A DNA stretch of 64,000 nucleotides from Stenocarpella maydis (taxonomy: Eukaryota > Ascomycota > Sordariomycetes > Diaporthales > Diaporthaceae). The first letter of the stretch is position 1, and the number at the start of each line of letters is the position of its first letter. The notes beneath the pieces were generated by a model. That model did no database searches. It had not been told where the DNA came from and was given only the letters and a program-made list of their open reading frames with translations. The stretch spans positions 186,001 through 250,000 of the forward strand of contig NQMI01000051.1 in NCBI GenBank assembly GCA_002270565.1, in the 5' to 3' direction. Shown here piece by piece: positions 48,763-58,991 of the stretch. The position numbers were made by a program, and so were the translations under genes.

Positions 48763-50593
48763 ATGCGTGCTGTCTCGCTCGCTTTAACAACGGCTGCGGC
48801 CCTCCTCAGCGTCACCGATGCTGCTACTCTGGACCAGTGGAAGGCTCGCTCCATCTACCAGGTCATGGTCGACCGCTTTGCCCGGACTGATGGATCCACC
48901 ACGGCACCCTGCGAAGAACTATATCTCTTCTGTAACGGCACATGGGCCGGTCTCATCAACAATCTGGACTATATCCAAGGTCAGTCTTTCCGAACGAGGT
49001 TGAAACCTCACTTGCACCCTAGCCGGGGTGGTCGCAGGAAGGATGGCTGACGGTAAGATGCAAAATTACAGACATGGGCTTCACTGCCATACAAATCAGC
49101 CCCGTTGTTCACAACATTGAGAATAACACCGCCGTGGGTGAGGCATACCACGGCTACTGGCAAGATGATCTCTACGCCATCAACGAGCACTTCGGCACGG
49201 CCGACGAGCTCAAGAAGCTGTCCGATGAGCTCCACGCCCGTGACATGTACCTCCTGGTCGACGTCGTCGTCAACAACATGGTCCAGAAGTTTAATAACAT
49301 TATTCCTCCCGATGTCGACTACGCCCTCTTCAACCCCTTTAACAACCAGGACTACTTCCACCCCTACTGCAACGTGACCGAGTGGAACAACGCGACAAAC
49401 TACCAGGACTGCTGGCTCTACCCCTACGGTGTCGCCCTTGCTGACTTGGACACCAATGCAAATGTTGTCGTCGACATGTTCGGCACCTGGATCAAGCAAC
49501 TGATCGCCAACTTCTCCATTGACGGCCTGCGTATCGACGCTGCCAAGCACGTCGACCCCCCCTTCCTGCCAACGTTCGTCCAAAATGCCGGTGTCTTCGC
49601 CCTTGGTGAGGTCCTCACTGGCGAGGTCAACGACTTCTGCCCGTACCAGACCCAAGGCTACCTGCCCGGCATGCCCAACTACCTGGAGTACTACAAGATC
49701 ATCTCAGCCTTCAACGGCGGCCAGATGACCATGATTGACGATATCCGCCAGACCGCACGGTCAGCCTGCAATGACACCCTCGCCCTCGGCTCTTTCGTCG
49801 AGAACCACGATATGCCCCGTTTCGCTAACCAGAACTCCGACATGGCCATCGCCAAGAACGCCATGGCCTACGTCATCCTCAACGACGGCCTGCCACTTGG
49901 TGAGTCCCCACTGAATCATTAAGCTCACTCAAGAGCTCCAGATAACGCTGGAGCCCCCGCCCCCCGAGTCGATCATCGCTGGGCCGACGGCACACCTGCT
50001 AACATGTGACCCCCACCCCAACAGTCTACCAGGGCCAAGAGCAGCACTTTTCGGGCGGCGAGACCCCTCAGAACCGTGAGGCCGTATGGCTGTCAGGCTT
50101 CGACAGGACGGCAGATCTGTACGTGGTGGCGCAGAAGCTCAACAAGGCGCGTAACACCCTCATCGGCCTGACCAACACGACCTCACCCTCCTACGTCGAC
50201 TCGATGGCGCAGACGCTCTTCACCAACGACAACCACCTGTGCCAGGTCAAAGGCCCCCAGGGCTTCCAGATTGTCTCGTGCATCGTCAACCAGTCGTCCA
50301 AGGGCCCCGAGTACCAGCTGTCCGTCGGCGGCTTCACGGCGGGAGACCAGGTTGTCGAGCTCCTCAGCTGCGGCACCAGCACCGCCGACGACACCGGCAA
50401 CGTCACCATGTACATGAACCACGGCCAGCCCAAGGCCTATGTCCTCCAGAGCCTGCTCGAAAAAATGCCCGGCGTCTGCAACTCGACCAAGGACGCTGAG
50501 GCCGCCTCGAAGGAGGGCGCCGCCTCGGGCCTCAGCAGCAGCTTCGCTGTGGTCCTGACCGTCGCTGCTGCGTCTGTCATGATGCTACTGTAG
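48763..50593 (+). CDS. GPI-anchored GH13 alpha-glucanotransferase/alpha-amylase (AgtA-like)
   Basis: A secreted GH13 enzyme of 537 residues, probably fixed to the cell surface. Exons are 48763-48979, 49072-49899 and 50025-50593. A signal peptide (about 1-20, MRAVSLALTTAAALLSVTDA) leads to LDQWKARSIYQVMVDRFAR, as in fungal alpha-amylases. Catalytic residues are Asp228 (GLRIDAAKH), Glu252 (ALGEVLTGEV) and Asp319 (FVENHDMPRF). Region I reads DVVVNNM, so the usual His is Asn141. The C-terminus (Ser/Ala/Gly-rich, then a hydrophobic tail ending SVMMLL) is a GPI-attachment signal. In Aspergillus, GPI-anchored GH13 enzymes of the AgtA type, which deviate in the conserved regions, act as 4-alpha-glucanotransferases and are encoded beside an alpha-glucan synthase gene. 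The arrangement here is the same. GH13 membership is secure; glucanotransferase rather than hydrolase activity is inferred. Confidence 0.9.
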
Positions 50594-52179
50594 ACGGGAG
50601 CGTTTCTGCCGAGTACTTGAACAAAACCCGTTGATTGCAGGGTTCATTGGCTGGTCGGAGCAGCACCGTCGGTGTTTTAGCTGCTGCTGGCGGCGTAATA
50701 CGTTCGTCTTTGATGCTTCGTCGCGTGGCGGTGACGGTTTGTGGAGGAGGGATGATGCTGCATGGGTCCAAGGGGAGGTGGCCTTTTGATTTATTGCGTG
50801 TGCAACGCCCGCACCTGCTGCTGCTGCTGCTGCTACTTTTGCCGCGCACATATGCCTTCCATGACAAATATTCTGATATCCAGACTTGACGTATATGACA
50901 AATAATTCATTAATATGAACGCTTGTCTGTTTGTCACCCGTGCGCACTGAATGTGAGTGATGCCGCGCGGACTCGGGCGGACGTACCGGGGCGTGCGGAA
51001 GGCATAGGGCAGTGTGCGTTCCGGAGGACTCCAAGTGCATTCAACAAGTCCCGAGGGTCAACGCTCAAAAAGAAGCTTGACAACTTGCTTTGGTTCGCTC
51101 GAAAAGGCGTTGCGGACGGCCATTCGGCAGTAAGAGGGCTGACGGCATGTCTTGGTGTTATCACTTCTCTGACCATTGAGTGCTCTAGAGGGGCGAAGCG
51201 TCTCCGGCTATATGTGATACGTGTAATTCGATAGGTCGACCCGGCTGGGATTCATTGACTGGCCACATGCAGCGAGAAGGCAGTCAGTCTCCAGGAAGCC
51301 CCCAGATGGTCTTGTCGAGGTACCCCAGCCACATCGCGACAATTGATCACCGACGCAGACCCTCAGGATGTCAAGTCAAAAAGGGACACAGGAGCTCGCG
51401 ACGGGATGGATCATCCCAGGCCACTCCGTGTCTTGCAGGGCTTAGGAGGTTTCAAATATGAAGGCCACTCGGCCGAGACCAGATGCGTCTGTCAAACTTT
51501 GAAACTTGGATGCCAGCGGGTGGGATGGATCCCTGCGTGCGGCGGGCTGTGTAAAGTGGTCAACCCAGGGGGAGGGAGGGTTCCGAGGTGAGGCTCAAAA
51601 TCGGCCGTCGACGACACCTCGCACCATGGCAGCGTACCAATGTACAATTTATACCCAACAAGACCCCACCATATATATATATATATATATACATTGGCAG
51701 ATGCGCTCTTACCATCGTTGTCGCATTCCCACGCCAACTTCAACGCCCAAAGACAACATCCGACAGCCCGAAAGTGCGGCTCAGCGGAACGGCCAGGCTC
51801 AAGTCGACGGCTTTCCTGGGCCCAGTCCGGACGGCTCCCGCACCACCTCTTGTGCGGGCTTGACACAAAGGACCGGCCAGATGGGAATCATCCACTAGTA
51901 GCCGTTGGGAAAATAGCGTGCGAGCGCGCGATCGCCTGGGACGCATCGCATCTCGTGTGTGTGAGGTAGTCGTCTACGTCACGCTGACAGCTCCATTAAT
52001 AGAGGTTGTACGAGAGGGGAGTAGGCGCCGGCCTACAGACATGAACAGCAGGTCCTATATAAAGTGTTAAGAAACCTGCTTTAATTCCATTGATTTCAGA
52101 CTTGTATCAACTGGGCCTTCTACGTGACTATCGGACTTGATACCTGACAGATAAATCACACAAACCCACCCTCCCCAAT
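50594..52179. other. Intergenic, agt-like gene to OHR
   Basis: No gene in 1.6 kb. A CTG run lies at about 50817-50835 in the presumed 3' UTR, and a (TA)n run at 51669-51691. The last 130 bp hold a TATA-like element. Confidence 0.6.
52056..52063 (+). promoter_or_regulatory. TATA-like element upstream of OHR gene
   Basis: TATATAAA lies 117 bp before the start codon of the OsmC/Ohr gene, a suitable distance for a fungal TATA box. It is a sequence match only. Confidence 0.4.
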
Positions 52180-52812
52180 ATGTCCTCCCTCTGCGCCCTC
52201 CGGCCCCTGGCCCGCGCAGCCGCCCGCCGAAGGGCAGCGCCAACCATCCCGCCACCAGCAGCCCGCCACCAGCAGCAGCAGCAGCAGCAACGGCGTTTCC
52301 TAGACACCTCGTCCTCGCCAACCATCTACTCGGCCCGCGCGCGCGTGACCGGCGCGCGCGCGGGCCGCATACAAGGCGAGAACCTCAACGTCGAGGTCGC
52401 CATGTCCAAGGCCCTCGGCGGGCCGGGCGACCGCGGCAAGACGAACCCGGAGGAGCTCCTGGCGGGCGGGTACGGGGCGTGCTTCCAGTCCGCCATGAAC
52501 GCGGCGGCGGCGGGCATGGGTATCAGGATGCCGTCGCGGGAGGAGGACTCGGTGGTGGAGTCGACGGTGCACCTGGTGGGGGACCTGAAGGGGCTCGACA
52601 TGGGCCTGCGGGTGAATTTGCTGGTGAAGGTCAAGGGGCTGGGGAGGGAGGAACTGGACGAGGTCGTGCGCAAGGCCGAGGAGGTGTGTCCTTACTCGAG
52701 GGGCATGAGGGGGAATGTTGATACGAATATCAAGGTCGTGGACTTTAATGACAGCGAGGATGATATCAAGACCGGCAACACCAAGTCCTACGGCACCAGC
52801 GCATACGGCTGA
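52180..52812 (+). CDS. OsmC/Ohr-family peroxide reductase, probably mitochondrial
   Basis: A single-exon gene of 210 residues. OsmC/Ohr proteins reduce organic hydroperoxides with two cysteines. Both are present: Cys101 in GGYGACFQSAM and Cys170 in EEVCPYSRGMRGN, contexts typical of the Ohr branch. KTNPEELLAGGY before the first Cys is also diagnostic. Bacterial Ohr is about 140 residues. The extra N-terminal 45 residues are rich in Arg and Ala with no acidic residue until Asp42 (LARAAARRRAA, then a Gln run at 31-37), which looks like a mitochondrial presequence. Coding DNA is very G/C-rich. A TATA-like element lies upstream. Family call is strong; location is predicted. Confidence 0.9.
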   Translation: MSSLCALRPLARAAARRRAAPTIPPPAARHQQQQQQQRRFLDTSSSPTIYSARARVTGARAGRIQGENLNVEVAMSKALGGPGDRGKTNPEELLAGGYGACFQSAMNAAAAGMGIRMPSREEDSVVESTVHLVGDLKGLDMGLRVNLLVKVKGLGREELDEVVRKAEEVCPYSRGMRGNVDTNIKVVDFNDSEDDIKTGNTKSYGTSAYG

Positions 52813-53260
52813 AGCGTCTCAGCCTCGGATTCGGACAGGAAATCCGTTTAGCGGCCAAAGCTGCTGTGCATACAAATGAAATCGCTCTGCTGATCAAGGC
52901 CTTCTGTCTCGGCTGTCTTTGGACGCGTGCTATGACCTCTCCCGGGATACCATGCAGGCATGGATTGAGTCCAGAATGAAGCCCAACCCACATGTCGGGA
53001 AAGAATAACGAAATAGACGTTGTATGAGCCTCCACCCGGCCTGCTCATCTGAATCCTCGTCTATCAAAACCTAGACTCCTAGCCAGGCAAAATAAAAACC
53101 CTTGTATTCATTATCTGGTATGACGCTTATGGAAAAACAAAAGAAAAGCCGTGTCGCCCCACCATCTTGGCCAGTATTCTTCTGTTGGCTCGGTCTCGCC
53201 TCTTGACAGTGCCATTACAATGGCTTCTTCTACCGTCACGTCGGGCTTAACGCCAGACAC
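52813..53260. other. Convergent intergenic, OHR / coiled-coil gene
   Basis: Shared 3' UTR space of about 450 bp, with an AATAAA at 53090-53095 on the plus strand that could be the OHR poly(A) signal. No gene. Confidence 0.55.
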
Positions 53261-54682
53261 TCAGGTTGTCTGCTCACCAGAAGTCGGATTCTGCTGGCCG
53301 GCACTAGCAGCAGACTGGCCAACCCGGAGCTCGTCCTCGGGCACGCCCACAGCAACGCTCCCTGTCGTGCTCCCAGCAGTGCTCAGCACGCTCGTCACTC
53401 TGTCGCTCCTCGGTGGTGCAATGCCAGTTCCTGCACCCGTGACGTTGACGCTGGCGACGGTGCTAACACTCTCACTGCGTGGCCTGGTGCTTGCATCGCT
53501 CGCCCGGCGCTCACGGACCAGGCGCTCCAGTTCTCTGATCCTCCTCTTCAAGGCGTCGTTCTCGCGCTTCACCGCCTCCAGCTCCTGGCGGTGGAACGCG
53601 GTCTCTTCATACCTTGATGTGACGGGCATCATGGAAGGGGACATGGTCTCCGCCGAGCCGTGGCCTGGCGTCACCTGTGCATGTGACGAGGAGGATGCGC
53701 CGGTCGCTGACCGCATGTGGAAGTAGCCACCATGCGCGGCATCGGCCATGTGAGAGCTCGCAAAGGAGCTGGCGTGCGCCGGGGAGCTGCTCAGGCTCTG
53801 CCGCGAATGGCTTTGGGTGCTATTCTGGCGGCTTAAGGCGGTAGCGCCGGGCCTGATGGGCGCTGGTGAGGTAATGTTGACTACGGACGTACTTCCAGCC
53901 GTCGCTGCGATGCTTCTTGCACTCGCGCTCGACCCACTTCGGGTGTGCCGTCTCTCACGTCCGCTCGTCTGGTATGGTATGCTAAACCCTGACCCGGAAA
54001 GCACTACAATAACGACAGTTAGCAGAGGTCCATGGAACAGGCCCCGTGTAAGGTGGCACGAGCTGTTGGTAAGGACAATGCAGTGCATGACATGTGCTGC
54101 TTACAATGTTGTCTGCCATCCGGGTTTATGGGAATCGTAGAGGTGGAGGAGTCGGCGCCGGAGTCACTGGCTGAGGCAGACGAAGCATCATTGTACTGTC
54201 TCAGGAGCTCGAGTTCTCGTGTGAGACGGTTGACCTGTGGTGGAGATGGTGTCAGCAGGAGCTTGCTCAAGCTATCGCGGGGCCTTTGGGCAGAGACATA
54301 CCACAGCCTCCTGCTCCTTCTCAACCTGCTGATGAAGCTCAGCAGCTGTAAGTGGTTGTGGGTGGCGTGTTGGCCCAGGGCCAGAGGCCAGAGATGATGG
54401 ATCTATGGGCTGGTGTGGCGCGCTGCCAGTCGCCGCGAGGCGGGGCGACGGAAGCGATGCGGCGGTGGGAGCACCGGTATTCACGGCATTCTGGTTCGAG
54501 GGCAGGATATTGAGGGCAGGGTCCGAGAGCGAGGGCACAGTGCCTGGGCCTGGGCCGGGGCCGGGGCCAGAGGCAGAGCCCTGGCCGGGGGCTGATGGTG
54601 GAGGCATTTGCTGAGATGAGGCGCGCCTGGACAGAGCTAGAACGCGAGGTGAGGGAGGGACCGAGTTGAGGTCCGGAGCCAT
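53261..54682 (-). CDS. Uncharacterised Ser-rich coiled-coil protein
   Basis: I do not recognise this family. Exons on the minus strand are 54682-54302, 54234-54105 and 54003-53261, with introns of 67 and 101 nt, giving 417 residues. The start is MAPDLNSVPPSPRVLAL. Residues 25-110 are Pro/Gly/Ser-rich. A first coiled coil lies at about 113-143 (AAELHQQVEKEQEAV spliced to VNRLTRELELLRQYND), so the intron interrupts a heptad helix and supports the model. A second coiled coil lies at about 310-340 (QELEAVKRENDALKRRIREL, followed by ERLVRERR). The rest is Ser/Thr/Ala-rich and probably disordered. The coiled coils recall a leucine zipper, but no adjoining basic DNA-binding region is seen. A role as a scaffold or regulator would be a guess. 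Confidence 0.7.
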
Positions 54683-55972
54683 TTCCAGGGGTTGCTGAGA
54701 CCTTGGAAGAGAGTGTGGCCCGACAGGCGAGGATGATGCAGGCGTGGCTCCTGCAGGCTGCTCTCTTGTCGTTGCTGGTGCTAACAGCAGATGGTGATCG
54801 GTGATGGCGTCGCGAGTCGCGACAGCTCGAAGTCGGTGGTGGGGTCTGGACAGCAGTCGGAGCCGGCTTGTGGTCGGAAAGCGAGTGAAGATGGTCAGAA
54901 GAGCTGTCAGATTCAGCTATGCGAGGGAGGGGAGGAGAGGCCACATTGAAACAGCGCTCTCATCTGGACAGACGGGCAGCGGGCATACAAAACAAACAAA
55001 CCGAACATACGATTACAAGTGTTAAGTACAGGGTGTTGGAGCAACAGCCGTTGGGAAGCACTTGATGCTGTTGCTGCAGCGGGGCGCAGGGTTTAGAGTT
55101 TACATGCGTAGTCAGTATATTGAATGTTCATACAGCGTCGGGCTCTTCTCCCTCGGCCCGCCTGGCACCTAAAGCTCAGGCTGAAGAAGCCGCGAAGGCG
55201 TGGTTGCATGCGTGTGCTTCACCTGCGGTAGATAACCGGCAAAGTAGACCTACTATTTACTCCCATCTGGTACGGTCCTCCTCAAGTACCTAGGTAGGTA
55301 TGCAGTTGATGCTACTAGTCAGCTAGTATGTCCTCCCAGGGTTTATCTTGGGTTCCAACTAATCCCCCTAGGTACATCACCGTCAGGTAGGTACAAAACA
55401 ATCAATCACTTGAAACTCGCCCTTGCAGTAAGTAGGGCAAATCCAGCAAGCGGCCGATGCCAGCCAGTCCAGTCATGAATAAGCGCAGGTGCTCCCTCTG
55501 GCGACTTGTGAGCGAGTGGCCGTCCTCCATGTGCGTCCATGTGCATCCCTCCAGAAGCGAGATATGATATCATGGTGATGTGCCGACCCCTCTGACGTGT
55601 GTTTTTCCAAAACGGCGCGCAAGTGGTAAGTAGGAGAGCAACCACTGAATCCCACAGCTTCTCTGTTTCCTTTAAGAAGCATTCTCTCTCTTCCAAATCA
55701 GGTGTGGTCGAGCCCAGAAACAAAACACAAAAAATAATCCTCCAAACCCTCCAAACTCGAAACTCATCGTCAGCTTTCAAGCAACAAGGACCAACGCCAA
55801 CTTGCCGTGTAAGTCCTGCAAGGCACTCCTTTATACCCCACCAAACCGGTTCACTTTTCGACCTCACCCATGTCGACCAGGCAGAGGTGGCCGTCGCAGA
55901 GAAGAAGCAAGCTAATCTGAAGTATCGGTACTCTTTAGACCAAAGTCTCCCATACGCCCAATACCAACCAGG
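54683..55972. other. Divergent intergenic, coiled-coil gene / small gene
   Basis: About 1.3 kb between divergent genes and so their promoter space. No supported frame. The last 250 bp before the small gene are CA/CT-rich, like a 5' leader. Confidence 0.55.
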
Positions 55973-56264
55973 ATGTCGAGCACCGAGGGCCGCCAGTCTC
56001 CCCCTCCTGAGCACCAGAGCGGAGCTCAGCTCAACTCTGTCCCGGGACAGGGACAGGGCACCGACGATGCCAGCAACAAGGAGCAGACCAACCGCTCTGG
56101 TCTTGATGTATGACTTGTCTTCTGAGTGCTTGCTCACGATACGGGTGGCTTGCTGACGACACATTTATTAGAACCTGTCGTCCAACCCAAAGGGCGTTCT
56201 GGACGATGCCGTCAAGGAGAAGTTCGCAAAGACATCGAGTTCAGAAGGAACCAAGCAGAAGTAA
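55973..56264 (+). CDS. Small two-exon acidic/hydrophilic protein
   Basis: Two short exons, 55973-56107 and 56172-56264, are joined by a clean 64-nt intron (donor GTATGA, branch TTGCTGACG, acceptor TTATTAG) and encode 75 residues. The protein starts MSSTEGRQSPPPEHQSGAQ and ends in EGTKQK. Exon 2 reads NLSSNPKGVLDDAVKEKFAK. It is hydrophilic, has no Cys and no membrane segment, and is probably disordered with one short helix. I have a faint memory of small fungal proteins of this type with unknown function, but cannot name them. Support comes from in-frame splicing, a start in good context (CCAGGATGTC) and clear codon structure. Confidence 0.65.
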
Positions 56265-57228
56265 CGGTGCAGCCCGGTCAAGGTTGTTGTAGGGGGAACA
56301 GAGGACCCCACTTGGCAGCGTGCGCGATAGAGGCAGCTCTGGTGACAGCTTAACGAGCAAAAATGACACAGTTTTTTGTCTTGTTTTGATCCAAGCTGCA
56401 ATGCTCTTGAATGAATGATGTGGGGTTGCCCAGACGGGTTTCAGTTGCCTTACTGCGTACTTGTGTGCCTCGTAGCACTTGTGAATACTACGTAGATGTT
56501 TCTCCTTATAATGTTAGCAATCTCGGAGCACAATATCGCGGAGACGAGACCAAGACGGTCAGGGTCTCCCCCAACTCTGGATAGGGACTTTCACATGCTT
56601 CCCATCCCTAGGTAGCCAGCAAAATACCACGTGCTTGTGGCAAGGGTAATGGCAGGATTCAACCTTTGAGAAACGAGGAGCTGTCGTATCGAATTGTGGC
56701 GCAGATGGTGAGTTCTGATGATGGGCCCGACAGAAAAGCCAACTGCGTCCCCCACTGGGCCTAGAATATGCTATTCAGTTTTCTGCGGACCAGGATGAGG
56801 AGGGGCAGCTGTTGTGTATAGTGAGTGCATCTTCATGCTGTGGCTATACGGAGCTAGGTAGTGTACGGTCACCTTACCCCGCGGCCCGTACTCCCCCTTA
56901 GCGGTACCAACGAATGACGTACCTCGCCCCTTCCCAACCCCCCCCCCCATCATCGCCAGCCAGAGTCATTCTTGCCCCCCAAGCTCCCTCCCTCGCTCGA
57001 TTCTTGGCAGCTACGCGTAACCAGCCCATCACAAGCAGCAGCCGATTCGTTCTCAGTCGCTGTCTCCTCATAAAAAGCCACATACCCGCGTTTTCTCTTC
57101 TTTGGCTTGCACCGTCCTTCCATTCTCTATAGCAAACACAACATCAGCCACACGTCCACATACTTCCCTTTTGACATACCACACCTCACACCACCGACTG
57201 CTCGACCCCTCGACACACCGTCTTCATC
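56265..57228. other. Intergenic, small gene to VIP1
   Basis: No gene in about 960 bp. It includes a C tract at about 56939-56948 and C/T-rich DNA leading to the VIP1 start, as expected for its promoter and leader. Confidence 0.55.
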
Positions 57229-58236
57229 ATGTCTGCCACTACTGTGCACGTCAAGAACATCGCCAGTAACACCGACGACAAGGAGATCCGTGACTTTTTC
57301 AGCTTCTGGTAAGTAATTGTCCCACCTCGCACCTCCCCAGCCAGCATACCTGACCACCCTTCCAGCGGCAAGATCACCAGCCTCGATGTCAAGGCCGAGG
57401 GCGAGACCAAGTTCGCGACCGTCACCTTTGAGAAGGAGACTGCCGCCAAGACCGCCCTCCTCCTAAACAACACCCAACTCGGCTCCACCCACATCTCTGT
57501 CGAGCCTGAGGGCGGCGTGTCGCCTTCGGATGCTGAGCACCCCACCACTAACGCTGACCGGGATACCGACGAGATCACCCAGGAGGAGAAGCCCCGTGCA
57601 CGCATCGTTGCTGAGTACCTCGCCCACGGCTACGTCGTCGGCGACGCTGCCATCCAACGCGCAATCGAGCTTGACCACACGCACGGCGTTTCGACCCGCT
57701 TCCTGAACACCCTGACCGGCCTCGACAAGAAGTACCACGCCACCGACCGCGCCGTGACCGCCGATCAGAGCTATGGCATCTCCCAGCGGGCAAACACCCT
57801 CTTGTCCGGCCTGAACTCGTACTTCGAGAAGGCTACCAACACTCCCACCGGCAAGAAGCTGGTCGATTTCTGTGAGTAACAAGATTATGAACCCCCTCCT
57901 CACCAACGAAACAGGGCCGGACATGGTGCTGACCACATTTCACCCTTGACAGACACACAAAGCCAGAAGCAGGTCGCCGACATCCACAAAGAGGCCCGCC
58001 GCCTCGCCGATCTCAAGAAGAACGAGCACGGTGGCTCTGCATACAAGGCTGCCGGTCTGGAGCGCGTGTTCGGTGCTGAGAAGCCCAAGAATGAGGCACC
58101 CTCCTCCGGCCCTGGTGCCCCCGCCGCCCCTGGTGCCGCCACTACCACCGAGACAACGCAGCCCGTTAAGCCCGCCGGGGGCGGTCTTGGCACCCAGGAG
58201 TCCACTACAATCCCCCAGCCTGAGAAATCTGGTTAG
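57229..58236 (+). CDS. RRM protein, Vip1-like
   Basis: Exons 57229-57308, 57366-57871 and 57953-58236, with introns of 57 and 81 nt, encode 289 residues. An RNA-recognition motif fills residues 1-80: VHVKNIASNTDDKEIRDFF is RNP2-like and TKFATVTFEKETAAKTALLL is RNP1-like; the first intron splits the codon before GKITSLDV. A conserved helical region follows (RARIVAEYLAHGYVVGDAAI, then AIELDHTHGVSTRFLNTLTG) up to about 195, then a coiled segment (KQVADIHKEARRLADLKKNE) and an Ala/Pro/Gly-rich tail. This order matches fission yeast Vip1 and its fungal relatives, which are abundant cytosolic proteins of poorly known function. RNA targets are unknown. Family call is strong. Confidence 0.88.
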
Positions 58237-58991
58237 GACAGCGATGGGGCCGCTTAGCAAGAAGCTATTGGCGAGGGCACAGTGAGATTATTGCTACGGG
58301 TCGAATAAATCGCTTAGTGGCACTGAGCTGGAAGAAGCGCATGCGACCTTGTGACACTGCACGACAGGGACCCCCCCCCTTTTTTTTTCCTTAGAATGAA
58401 GTCTCTGACACATGAATACCCATACCCGTTGGTGCTTCCGCAATGAATACTCGTGAAGGCGAAACAGCAGATAGTTCCTAAACCCATCTTGAAATCATTT
58501 TGCAACCGTATCACCGAAATTGACTAACAATCGCTGCGTCTCCGGTTCCAGGGCCTCGGTTCCTAACCAGAATAGGTCCTTCGTATTCTAACCTTGCCTG
58601 ATGTACCATTAACGTACTTCATGCCTCACTCATCTCAGATACACGCTATAATAATTACGTAACTGGTACGGGAAGATGTCAAATATGTGGTTTTATGCCC
58701 AGATGGAGATCGTCCATGAAGTGTGGCTGGCTGAGCTCAAGCTGCTCATCCTGAGATCCAAGGCTTTGTGCCTGTAGTAGCCTGTAGTGTGTACAGCTTG
58801 CCAGTGTTTTCCATGCAGGCGGATCATATGAGACAGTGTCGGAAAGCGATATCCAGCCTGAAAGCATACCAATAACCTAGGAATGGCTCAGATGGTGGCA
58901 CGGTTTCAGGGGTTCTGTTGGATGCCTTGAGATCATCCAGCTGGCATCGACGATTGTAGCACATGGGCCCCGTGCGGCGACAACTTTGCTG
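58237..58991. other. Convergent intergenic, VIP1 / JmjC gene
   Basis: No gene in about 755 bp. It includes GAATAAAT near 58302, a possible VIP1 poly(A) signal, and a C8-T10 tract at about 58373-58389. Confidence 0.55.
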
